Source: Saprospiraceae bacterium (GTDB lineage: Bacteria > Bacteroidota > Bacteroidia > Chitinophagales > Saprospiraceae). From it: a stretch of 5,738 nucleotides of DNA. Below are positions 1 to 5,294 of the stretch, piece after piece. The stretch is from positions 1-5,738 of the forward strand of contig JAGQWW010000197.1 in NCBI GenBank assembly GCA_020436955.1, written 5' to 3'. The number at the start of each line of letters is the position of its first letter. The first letter of the stretch is position 1. The translations under genes were made by a program, and so were the position numbers. Below the pieces are notes generated by a model. That model saw nothing but the letters and a program-made list of their open reading frames with translations. It was not told the origin of the DNA and did not search any database.

Positions 1-156
1 CAGCAAGTACCTAAAATGTGGATTACTTTTTTGCAAAGGGATCATAGCAATCCCGATGATAAGGGCAATCAAAGCTGCCTGCCACAAAGAGTGAATCACT
101 GTCCAGCCCAGGGCGTAAAGTATTTCTTCTGAAAATATGTTAGTAAGGTTCTGCAT
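1..156 (-). CDS. BlaR1-like M56 family membrane metallopeptidase, N-terminal part only
   Basis: Reading leftward from the ATG at 156, the frame stays open for 52 codons to the window edge, so the 3' part of the gene lies outside. An in-frame TAA four codons upstream makes this ATG the first possible start. The peptide holds one hydrophobic segment at about residues 15-40, containing LGWTVIHSLWQAALIAL, then a basic/polar stretch ending in HFRYLL. This LGW-x3-HSLWQ-x-ALIA pattern is the usual beginning of Bacteroidota M56/BlaR1 proteins. In the family, a multi-helix membrane domain carries a cytoplasmic-facing zinc protease (HEXXH, not visible here) that relieves repression by the partner BlaI. 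The gene follows blaI by 25 nt on the same strand, so the two are probably one transcript. The sensed signal cannot be told; many Bacteroidota M56 proteins do not respond to beta-lactams as far as is known. Confidence 0.85.
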   Translation of the reverse strand, partial: MQNLTNIFSEEILYALGWTVIHSLWQAALIALIIGIAMIPLQKSNPHFRYLL

Positions 157-181
157 GATTTCAGCTTAATGTCGTTTGGTT

Positions 182-571
182 TTAGGATTTTTTGTTTTCC
201 AGCTTTTCAATAAGCATTTTAATCTCGTCCAATTCTTCTCTAGAAGCTTTGCCATTGCCCAGTGCACTCATAACCAATTGAGCGGCAGAACCTCTGAAAG
301 CTGTATCAACAAATTTATCCAGAAGGTCTTTTTGTATTTCTTCCTCTTTCACTTTCGCTCTGTAAATGTGAGTGCGGGAAGAATCGTCACGGTCGACCAA
401 ACCCTTTTCAAACATGATTTGCATGATCTTCAGGGTAGTGGTGTATCCAACTTCCCTTTCTTCATTCAGGAGCTCATTTACAAATCGTACCGATTGGGGA
501 CCATTTTCCCATAAGACCTGGAGAATCTCCAATTCTGAATCTGTGGGTCTTATTATTTGCTTTTTTGACAT
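182..571 (-). CDS. blaI: BlaI/MecI/CopY family transcriptional repressor
   Basis: A 129-residue winged-helix repressor of normal family length. Residues 8-20 (RPTDSELEILQVL) are the family's opening helix. VGYTTTLKIMQIMFEKGLV (41-59) is the recognition helix and following turn, and RTHIYRAKV (66-74) is the wing. The C-terminal half (about 75-125) is the helical dimerisation part, with AFRGS at 91-95 near where the partner protease cuts staphylococcal BlaI/MecI. The ATG at 571 (MSKKQ) is preferred to an in-frame ATG 21 codons upstream. The longer form adds residues with no family counterpart, and its extra sequence covers two of the three operator-like palindromes. It lies 25 nt before the M56 peptidase gene. 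By family knowledge it binds as a dimer to dyad operators and is inactivated by proteolysis. Regulation of its own promoter is inferred from the palindromes just upstream. Its other target genes are unknown. Confidence 0.93.
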   Translation of the reverse strand: MSKKQIIRPTDSELEILQVLWENGPQSVRFVNELLNEEREVGYTTTLKIMQIMFEKGLVDRDDSSRTHIYRAKVKEEEIQKDLLDKFVDTAFRGSAAQLVMSALGNGKASREELDEIKMLIEKLENKKS

Positions 572-584
572 TGGAATTTGTTTA

Positions 585-600
585 TACGATAACTTTCGTA
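585..600. promoter_or_regulatory. BlaI operator-like palindrome 1
   Basis: TACGA-N6-TCGTA, a perfect 5-bp dyad with a 6-nt centre (TAACTT). It is the copy nearest blaI and covers its expected transcription start. Three copies of this dyad occur within 74 bp and only upstream of blaI, which points to BlaI as the binder (inference). Confidence 0.7.
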
Positions 601-603
601 GTA

Positions 604-635
604 CAAGTTTATACGAATCTTTTCGTAAGTCCAAA
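604..635 (-). promoter_or_regulatory. candidate blaI promoter, Bacteroidota type
   Basis: Read on the minus strand, TTTG (635-632) is followed after 20 nt by TAAACTTG (611-604). That is one mismatch from the Bacteroidota -7 consensus TAnnTTTG, at about the usual spacing from the -33 TTTG. Transcription would begin near 596-600 and give a leader of about 25-30 nt before the ATG at 571. Operator-like palindrome 2 (612-627) lies between the two elements, and palindrome 1 (585-600) covers the expected start point. That arrangement would allow autorepression. The promoter is inferred from motif match only. Confidence 0.5.
612..627. promoter_or_regulatory. BlaI operator-like palindrome 2
   Basis: TACGA-N6-TCGTA with centre ATCTTT, starting 27 bp after copy 1. 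It sits between the candidate -33 and -7 elements of the blaI promoter, the position expected for a repressor that blocks RNA polymerase. Confidence 0.7.
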
Positions 636-642
636 TTTAAAC

Positions 643-658
643 TACGACAATTTTCGTA
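643..658. promoter_or_regulatory. BlaI operator-like palindrome 3
   Basis: TACGA-N6-TCGTA with centre CAATTT, starting 31 bp after copy 2. It lies upstream of the candidate blaI promoter and 94 bp before the divergent XRE regulator gene. It could strengthen repression of blaI by cooperative binding, or affect the divergent gene; the sequence does not decide. Confidence 0.65.
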
Positions 659-714
659 TGTTAGGATGATTTTAACATTTTGTGATAAAATGCGCCTTCA
701 AATGCAGAAAAAAC

Positions 715-728
715 AGCGAATTTTCGCT
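715..728. promoter_or_regulatory. palindrome upstream of the XRE regulator, possible operator
   Basis: AGCGAATTTTCGCT is a perfect 6-bp inverted repeat with a 2-nt centre, ending 23 bp before the ATG of the XRE gene. A weaker repeat, AGCC-N7-GGCT, follows at about 733-747. Its half-sites differ from the TACGA dyads further left, so a second regulator is likely. Autoregulation by the adjacent XRE protein is the simplest guess, because RamB/PrpR-type regulators often control themselves. Confidence 0.45.
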
Positions 729-751
729 AAAAAGCCTAATTTTGGCTCCTT

Positions 752-2218
752 ATGTCTACCAAGCAGCTTAACGATAAGATCATCTTCGGATTGAAAGTCC
801 GACAACTTCGACAGGAACAGAAGTTGTCCTTTGCTGCATTTTCCAATGCTACGGGCATGTCTGTTTCCTATTTAAATGAAATAGAGAAAGGGAAAAAATA
901 TCCTAAAGATGATAAAATCGCCATTCTGGCGGCTGCCCTTAATGTACCGGCATCAGTGTTGACCTCCACCAAATTGCCCCGTTCCCTTGCCCCGGTAGAG
1001 GACCTGCTGCAATCCAATTTTTTACAGGAATTGCCCTTGGACCTATTTGGGGTAGAGTTGCCCAAGGTTGTGGAAATGATTGCGAACGCACCTTCCAAAG
1101 TGGGTGCATTCATTGCCACGTTGGTGGATTTGTCTCGTAACTATGCTTTGGCAGAGGAGAATTTTTACTTTGGAGCATTACGCTCCTACCTTGAAATGCA
1201 CAATAATTATTTTGGGGAATTGGAGGACCAGGTGGATGCTTTTGTAAAATTGCATCACTTACCGACCGGAATGGCCATCCATCAAAATACGCTACGGAGG
1301 ATACTGGAAGATGAATACGATTATAATGTATTGCCCGAAGGATTAAAGGACTACCCGGAGCTTAGTGCACTGAGAGCATTATTTGTACCCAAATCCAGGT
1401 CTTTTTTATTGAATCAAAATTTAAGTAATGCCCAACAATGTTTCCAACTGGGGAAGGAGTTGGGTTTCAATTTCCTTCAATTAAAAGATAGAGCGCTTAC
1501 CTCCAGTTTGTTGAAAGTGGAAAACTTTGAACAGGTTTTGAGTCATTTCAAAGCGGGCTATTTTTCTGCCGCATTGCTTATTAACAGGCAATCGTTTATC
1601 GAAGACTTGAAACACTTCTTTGCCAGCCCACGGTGGGATGCCGACTGGTTGCCAAGTCTTTTAAAAAAATATGATGCAACTCCCGAAATGCTCATTCAAC
1701 GGATGACCAATTTATTGCCGGAATATTTTGGGGTTGAAGATATCTTCATCCTTCGCTTTGTCCATAAACCATCTACAGGTGCCATGAAAATGGATAAAGA
1801 GCTACACCTCAATCGTAGGCACCGCCCACATTCCAATGCCTTAAAAGAGCATTATTGCAGGAGATGGCTTTCCTTTTCACTTATGAGGGATTTTAAAGAA
1901 GATGAGACTTTTAAGATTGGCATTCAGCATTCCAAATACTTGCAAACTGAAGATAACTACCTGTGTATTACCATGGCCACTACGGTTGCTGAAGACAGGA
2001 TGGTCAGCGTAACCCTGGGAATACTGCAAAATGAGCAAAGCCGACAGGTAATCCAATTTTCTAATGACCCGGTTATACCTGAAAAAACAGTTCACACCAC
2101 CTGCGAGCGATGTCCGTTAAAGGATTGTGCTGTGCGTGCTGCTGACCCGATTGTAGTGCGAGAGAAAGAGAAGTTTAAAAAAGTAATGAATCGGGTTGAA
2201 AGCCTGATGAAAGACTAG
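752..2218 (+). CDS. XRE family transcriptional regulator, RamB/PrpR-like (short-chain fatty acyl regulator type)
   Basis: A 488-residue regulator with three recognisable parts. Residues 11-73 are an XRE helix-turn-helix, with FAAFSNATGMSVSYLNEIEKG (split about 28-47) as the DNA-reading core. About 180-290 corresponds to an IrrE/ImmA-like (DUF955) domain, but where peptidases have HEXXH this protein has KELGF (235-239), so no zinc protease activity is expected. The end (about 300-470) resembles the DUF2083-type domain and has a cysteine cluster, C451-x2-C454-x4-C459, followed by VRAADP. This matches the C-x2-C-x4-C-x2-RA pattern near the end of RamB/PrpR/MccR-type regulators. In that family the protein senses acyl-CoAs and controls acetate, propionate or glyoxylate-cycle genes. 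No such gene is visible here, so the target is unknown. It is divergent from blaI and convergent with msrB, sharing 4 bp at the 3' end. The ATG has no clear Shine-Dalgarno sequence, as is usual in Bacteroidota. Confidence 0.85.
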   Translation: MSTKQLNDKIIFGLKVRQLRQEQKLSFAAFSNATGMSVSYLNEIEKGKKYPKDDKIAILAAALNVPASVLTSTKLPRSLAPVEDLLQSNFLQELPLDLFGVELPKVVEMIANAPSKVGAFIATLVDLSRNYALAEENFYFGALRSYLEMHNNYFGELEDQVDAFVKLHHLPTGMAIHQNTLRRILEDEYDYNVLPEGLKDYPELSALRALFVPKSRSFLLNQNLSNAQQCFQLGKELGFNFLQLKDRALTSSLLKVENFEQVLSHFKAGYFSAALLINRQSFIEDLKHFFASPRWDADWLPSLLKKYDATPEMLIQRMTNLLPEYFGVEDIFILRFVHKPSTGAMKMDKELHLNRRHRPHSNALKEHYCRRWLSFSLMRDFKEDETFKIGIQHSKYLQTEDNYLCITMATTVAEDRMVSVTLGILQNEQSRQVIQFSNDPVIPEKTVHTTCERCPLKDCAVRAADPIVVREKEKFKKVMNRVESLMKD

Positions 2219-2586
2219 TCTTTTGTGTCCTTGATAAATTTCAAAGACACTGAGTTTACACAATGGCGGGTATTTTTCTGGGTAAACCTTTCTCCATGGA
2301 AAACATGTCCAAGGTGTCCACCACAATTATTACAAAGAATCTCAATGCGGCGACCATCCGCATCAGTTTCTTTTTTAACTGCGCCAGGAATTTCATCATC
2401 AAAACTAGGCCAACCACAACCAGAGCTAAATTTATCTTCAGAGCGATACAATGGCGCTTCACATCGTCTGCATACATAAACGCCTGATTCCTTATGCTCA
2501 TTAAATTCTCCAGAGAAAGGCATTTCCGTACCTTTATGTACGATGACTTGTTCTTCGAAAGGGGTCAGTTTATTCCATTTTTCCAT
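2215..2586 (-). CDS. msrB: peptide-methionine (R)-S-oxide reductase MsrB
   Basis: A complete single-domain MsrB of 123 residues. It reduces the R form of methionine sulfoxide in proteins back to methionine, usually with thioredoxin as electron donor. The zinc ligands are visible as two CxxC pairs, C39/C42 (VCRRCEAPLY) and C85/C88 (CNNCGGHLGHVF). The SGCGWPSF motif is at 55-62. C57 in it matches the resolving cysteine of many MsrBs, and the catalytic cysteine is C109 in RHCVNSVSL (commonly RYCVNS). No MsrA domain is fused and no signal peptide is seen, so it should be cytoplasmic. The start is fixed by an in-frame TGA two codons before the ATG. It converges on the XRE regulator with overlapping stop codons and is divergent from the membrane-protein gene at 2749. 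Confidence 0.97.
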   Translation of the reverse strand: MEKWNKLTPFEEQVIVHKGTEMPFSGEFNEHKESGVYVCRRCEAPLYRSEDKFSSGCGWPSFDDEIPGAVKKETDADGRRIEILCNNCGGHLGHVFHGERFTQKNTRHCVNSVSLKFIKDTKD

Positions 2587-2651
2587 TGGTCAGCTGATTT
2601 TTATGAGAAACAGATGCAGGTAAGAAAGGTTGATAGTAAAAACTTGAGAAA

Positions 2652-2675
2652 CGACTCAAAAAATAGTTTTAGTCG
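2652..2675. repeat. imperfect inverted repeat between msrB and the membrane protein gene
   Basis: CGACT-C-AAAA pairs with TTTT-AGTCG around a 5-nt loop, giving a 9-bp arm with one unpaired C. An overlapping smaller repeat (TTGAG-N6-CTCAA, 2644-2659) shares its left arm. It lies in the 162-bp divergent intergenic region and could be an operator; no regulator can be named. Confidence 0.35.
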
Positions 2676-2707
2676 AAAAAATCCTAGAAATCGTACAATG
2701 TAGTAAA

Positions 2708-2736
2708 CTTGCAGCCTCGAATGCGTGTCATATTTG
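2708..2736 (+). promoter_or_regulatory. weak candidate promoter for the membrane protein / glycosyltransferase operon
   Basis: CTTG (2708-2711) and, 17 nt later, CATATTTG (2729-2736) resemble the Bacteroidota -33 and -7 elements with one mismatch each and a slightly short spacer. If real, transcription would start only a few bases before the ATG at 2749, giving an almost leaderless message. Confidence 0.25.
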
Positions 2737-2748
2737 CAAAAAGTTATC

Positions 2749-3231
2749 ATGCAACGTAGAATATATTATCAAGCAGGAGGAGGAAACAACCCATTTGGGT
2801 CTATTCTATCTTTGCTTTTTATGGTTTTGTTTTTTGTCGGGTTGTTTTATCTCGCCAACTTCATTTTTAAGATCCTTTGGTGGGTAGCCCCCGTTTTATT
2901 AATTGTTACATTAATCATTGATTATAAAGTAGTCACCAATTACCTGAAGTGGGTAGGGAGTTCCTTCAGACGCAATTGGTTTTTTGGTATTCTATTAGGA
3001 TTGTTTACAGTTTTGGGATTTCCGCTGGTTACAGCCATTTTATTTTTTAAGGCTCTTTTTAAAAGAAAGGTAAAGCAGGCTCAAGATGAATATGAAGCAC
3101 AAACCAAAGGTACCTTAATTGATTATGAAGAGGTGGATAGTGAGCAACACATTACCATAGAATTGCCTCCGTCTGTTCCTCCAAAGGAAAAAGAACCGAA
3201 AGATAGCCGTTACGACGATCTATTTGAATAA
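2749..3231 (+). CDS. small membrane protein of unknown function
   Basis: A 160-residue protein not assigned to a named family. It begins MQRRIYYQAGGGNNPFGS, a short basic/glycine-rich lead. Two adjacent hydrophobic segments follow at about 18-40 and 44-59, then a basic loop (NYLKWVGSSFRRN, about 64-76), then a third hydrophobic segment at about 78-102. A charged soluble tail (about 104-160) starts with FKRKVKQ and is rich in acidic residues and prolines (ELPPSVPPKEKEP), ending DDLFE. The ATG at 2749 is preferred to an in-frame GTG eight codons upstream, because MQRR-IYY fits a compact N-terminus and the GTG lies in promoter-like sequence. The positive-inside rule would place the tail in the cytoplasm. 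The glycosyltransferase gene starts 11 nt after its stop, so they are probably cotranscribed. A helper role for that enzyme is possible but unproven. Confidence 0.8.
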   Translation: MQRRIYYQAGGGNNPFGSILSLLFMVLFFVGLFYLANFIFKILWWVAPVLLIVTLIIDYKVVTNYLKWVGSSFRRNWFFGILLGLFTVLGFPLVTAILFFKALFKRKVKQAQDEYEAQTKGTLIDYEEVDSEQHITIELPPSVPPKEKEPKDSRYDDLFE

Positions 3232-3242
3232 ACCCCTGCTAT

Positions 3243-4376
3243 ATGGTTACAGGCTGGATTGTGTTGGTTGCGCTGGTGGCCGTGTTGTACAGCCTACTGA
3301 TGGTTTTGGTGATTCAAGGATGGAATAAGACCCGGAAATCGGGGATTCCTTCCAATTATTTCCCTGTTACGAGCCTCTCCCTTATAATTCCTTTTCGAAA
3401 TGAATCGCATCGTCTCCAGCCACTAATTGCATCATTGGATGCTGTGCAATATCCTCGTGATTTGTTGGAGATTATTTGTGTAGATGACCATTCAGAGGAT
3501 GATACTTTTCAAAAACTGTCAAGACACGTCCATCCGTGTTTACAAGTCATCCAATTAAAAGGAGGTACGAATGGGAAAAAAGCTGCTTTGCGTTTAGGCG
3601 TTAAACAGGCTAAAGGCGATATTTTGGTTTTTACGGATGCAGATTGCCAATTTGATAACCAGTGGTTGATGCAGATTGCTTATGAAATGGAGACTTCTCA
3701 AGCCGGAATTCTGGCAGGTCCTGTCCATATAAAAGGACCAAGGAGTTTTCTGGCAAAATTCCAGGAGTTGGATTTTTTAGGTATGCAGGGAGTAACTGTG
3801 GCCGGCTTATGGTTTAAAAAGCTACCCTTTGCGAATGGTGCAAATTTGGCTATCAAAAAGTCTTTTCTGGAACAACTCGGCGGGTACCCCGATGATAAAT
3901 CAACAAGAAGCGGCGATGATGTATTTTTGATGGAAAAGGCATTATTAAAAGATCCTTCCAGCGTAGCATTTTTAAAATCAAAAAAGGCAATCGTTAAGAC
4001 CTCGCCTTATCTCAGTTGGGAGGCATTTTTCCAACAGCGTCTTCGATGGGCTTCCAAAACAGATGCCTATGAAATGCAAGAAATGGTATATGCTCAAGGG
4101 CTCGTTTTTGCCTTCAATCTGGTCATCTTAGCCAGTTTGCTATTAGGAATTTTTCATCTGCATATTTTGATAATCGGTCTTATTGCGTTCTTGATAAAAT
4201 CCTTTTGGGATATCATTCTTCTTCGAAAGACTGCTGCATTTTTTAATGTCCGGTTTTCCTTTCCTTTCTTTTTAATAGCCGCCTTATTTTACCCTTTTTA
4301 CTTCCTCGTTGTTGGAGCTATGAGTTTCCAAAAGGAGCAGATAGAATGGAAGGGTAGGAGGCTTTTATTTTATTAA
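3243..4376 (+). CDS. membrane-anchored family 2 glycosyltransferase
   Basis: A 377-residue processive-type GT2 enzyme. One hydrophobic segment (about 5-25) precedes a cytoplasmic GT-A domain beginning SLSLIIPFRNE (45-54). The domain has the nucleotide-binding VDDHSEDDT (80-88), the metal-binding DxD in TDADC (D132/D134), an NGANLAI acceptor-side motif (198-204), the GDD motif (224-226) and QRLRW (265-269), the Q-x-x-R-W signature of synthases that extend chains. Two or three C-terminal membrane segments follow (about 286-328 and 338-360). This layout is like poly-N-acetylglucosamine synthases and other GT2 enzymes that lengthen and export surface polysaccharide. The sugar and product cannot be read from the sequence. 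It is 11 nt downstream of the small membrane protein gene, and a hairpin with a T tract lies 14 nt after its stop. No other polysaccharide genes are in the window. Confidence 0.92.
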   Translation: MVTGWIVLVALVAVLYSLLMVLVIQGWNKTRKSGIPSNYFPVTSLSLIIPFRNESHRLQPLIASLDAVQYPRDLLEIICVDDHSEDDTFQKLSRHVHPCLQVIQLKGGTNGKKAALRLGVKQAKGDILVFTDADCQFDNQWLMQIAYEMETSQAGILAGPVHIKGPRSFLAKFQELDFLGMQGVTVAGLWFKKLPFANGANLAIKKSFLEQLGGYPDDKSTRSGDDVFLMEKALLKDPSSVAFLKSKKAIVKTSPYLSWEAFFQQRLRWASKTDAYEMQEMVYAQGLVFAFNLVILASLLLGIFHLHILIIGLIAFLIKSFWDIILLRKTAAFFNVRFSFPFFLIAALFYPFYFLVVGAMSFQKEQIEWKGRRLLFY

Positions 4377-4387
4377 GTTATTGGCTT

Positions 4388-4451
4388 GTTGAGGTCGGGA
4401 GACCTCTTTTAAATGGTAAGAATGAGTGGGAGAATCGTACTAGCGGGGCTT
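4388..4451 (+). repeat. left REP-like repeat cluster flanking the transposase
   Basis: Contains, in order, a 19-base repeat (GTT plus the hairpin GAGGTC-GGGA-GACCTC), a GAGTGGGAGA block (4424-4433) followed by ATCGTAC, and ACTAGCGGGGCTT (4439-4450). All three parts recur in the same order and orientation on the far side of the transposase (5182-5300). The block 4414-4445 matches 5240-5271 at 27 of 32 positions. This left copy lacks the extra hairpin and the tandem repeat of the right copy. Confidence 0.75.
4391..4410 (+). terminator. hairpin with T tract after the glycosyltransferase gene
   Basis: GAGGTC-GGGA-GACCTC forms a 6-bp GC-rich stem with a 4-nt loop, followed at once by TTTT, 14 nt after the glycosyltransferase stop. 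This fits a short intrinsic terminator. The same hairpin recurs at 5185-5200 without the T tract, so it belongs to the REP-like family and may only secondarily act as a terminator. Confidence 0.5.
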
Positions 4452-4469
4452 CAGTTTTTTTATTGAAGC
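4448..4469. repeat. inverted repeat with T-rich loop
   Basis: GCTTCA pairs with TGAAGC around a 10-nt loop holding seven Ts. It directly follows the left CTAGCGG tail. It differs from the GTC-loop-GAC hairpins around it, and its role is unknown. Confidence 0.5.
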
Positions 4470-4495
4470 TGGCGGAGTCTCTGACTCAACGCCAG
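4469..4495. repeat. REP-like hairpin (inverted orientation)
   Basis: CTGGCG-GAGTC, loop TCT, then GACTC-AA-CGCCAG: an 11-bp stem with a 2-nt AA bulge. Read on the minus strand it is GAGTC-AGA-GACTC followed by CGCCAGC, so it is the same kind of unit (hairpin plus CCAGC tail) as those on the plus strand at 5215-5271, but facing the other way. Confidence 0.65.
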
Positions 4496-4498
4496 GTA

Positions 4499-4524
4499 TT
4501 TTAATTGTCTCCGGACAATTAAAA
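4499..4524. repeat. hairpin overlapping the transposase stop codon
   Basis: TTTTAATTGTC and GACAATTAAAA form a perfect 11-bp stem around TCCG. The transposase TAA (4519-4521, minus strand) lies inside the right arm. On the minus strand the core reads GTC-CGGA-GAC, close to the GTC-GGGA-GAC cores at 4391 and 5185. No T tract follows the stem in the transposase direction, so it is not a textbook terminator. It may mark the element's end or be another member of the REP-like family. Confidence 0.6.
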
Positions 4525-5085
4525 AAGCACTGGGTCAATTCGTGTCACCTTCAAAGGGCACATAGGTAACTGCAAATAGTTTCTTGCACTACTATAAAGA
4601 TAATCTGAAGGGTGTTCCACAATGCCTTGTCTCACCGGATTTTCATGTATGTAATTAATTTTTTGCCAAATGACCTTATCAGTAAATAATAATGTGGGGT
4701 GACTGCCATGAATCCAGATTTGGTAGTGTTGATAGGCTGTAAAATTCTGACCATAAAACTTCAGTACATGTTCCAACCACATTTTTCGGCTTTCCGGTCC
4801 GGTTTGGATCGCTTGCCAGATGGTTTGTGCAGTAAATTTTTTAAAATCTCTGATTACCTCACCTAAAGGCTGGCGATTTCCATTTTTAACACTTGCAATT
4901 AAATAGATATGGTTGGACATTATGACGTAAGCATAAATAATAAGCCCTTTTTCCTGCTGACAATATTTTAGCGAATTGATAAGAATTTCTTTGTAAACAG
5001 GTCTTGTGAAAATGTCTATCCAACCAATTGTAGTCATGGTGAGGTAGTTAAGACCATATTGATCCAGGATAATTCTTCGTGGCAT
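4519..5085 (-). CDS. REP-associated / IS200-like Y1 transposase with altered HUH motif
   Basis: A 188-residue single-domain Y1 transposase of the type common in Bacteroidota (opening NYLTMTTIGWIDIFTR at 13-28, YAYVIMSNH at 51-59). In the family, two metal-binding histidines (HUH) and one tyrosine nick and join single-stranded DNA. Here H59 is present but the second position is Tyr (NHIYLI, H59-I60-Y61). The codon is TAT, one base from CAT. The likely catalytic tyrosine is Y145 in NYIHENPVRQGIV, and the usual WIHGSHP (124-130) and DYLYSSARNY (161-170) stretches are intact. The length is normal and there is no frameshift. An in-frame TAA two codons before the ATG fixes the start. No partner TnpB is present. 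Small hairpins of one family lie on both sides, which fits a domesticated RAYT with its REP sequences better than a free insertion sequence. The substitution may weaken or abolish activity. Confidence 0.85.
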   Translation of the reverse strand: MPRRIILDQYGLNYLTMTTIGWIDIFTRPVYKEILINSLKYCQQEKGLIIYAYVIMSNHIYLIASVKNGNRQPLGEVIRDFKKFTAQTIWQAIQTGPESRKMWLEHVLKFYGQNFTAYQHYQIWIHGSHPTLLFTDKVIWQKINYIHENPVRQGIVEHPSDYLYSSARNYLQLPMCPLKVTRIDPVLF

Positions 5086-5214
5086 GTTTTAGCTTTCCTT
5101 GTTTGTTGTAAAGATAGGGTGGAATTCTAGAGGAATGAAGTTTTGAAGTGTCTCAGATATGGAATTGAGTATAGAGATGGAGTTGAGGTCGGGAGACCTC
5201 CATAAATTAGAGGA

Positions 5215-5233
5215 TACGAGTCATAGACTCGTA
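5215..5233. repeat. REP-like hairpin with 8-bp perfect stem
   Basis: TACGAGTC-ATA-GACTCGTA, followed directly by CCAGC. It shows the GTC-loop-GAC core and the CCAGC tail that link these hairpins. It has no counterpart in the left cluster. Confidence 0.7.
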
Positions 5234-5248
5234 CCAGCTTGTTAAGAA

Positions 5249-5263
5249 CGAGTGGGAGACTCG
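5249..5263. repeat. REP-like hairpin followed by AACCAGCG
   Basis: CGAGT-GGGAG-ACTCG, a 5-bp stem. The left-cluster equivalent (4424-4436) has AATC in place of ACTC, so its stem is weaker there. Confidence 0.6.
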
Positions 5264-5294
5264 AACCAGCGTTTAACCAGCGTTTAACTAGCGG
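5264..5294 (+). repeat. 11-bp tandem repeat
   Basis: AACCAGCGTTT occurs twice in direct succession, then a third partial copy, AACTAGCGG. The unit begins in the CCAGCG tail of the preceding hairpin, so the array looks like local duplication of the REP tail. Confidence 0.75.

Noticed and set aside
176..514. Plus-strand open frame opposite blaI, and a similar one at 372-794
   Set aside because: Both are antisense to blaI or run across its operator region; the translations have no recognisable domain.
572..634. In-frame N-terminal extension of blaI starting at 634
   Set aside because: The 21 extra residues have no family counterpart and are encoded by operator and promoter-like sequence; the ATG at 571 gives a normal BlaI.
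868..1119. Minus-strand open frame within the XRE gene, and another at 1877-2095
   Set aside because: Antisense to a well-supported long gene, with no domain or start context.
2225..2501. Several open frames of 74-84 codons on both strands within msrB
   Set aside because: They are other-frame readings of a clearly conserved msrB.
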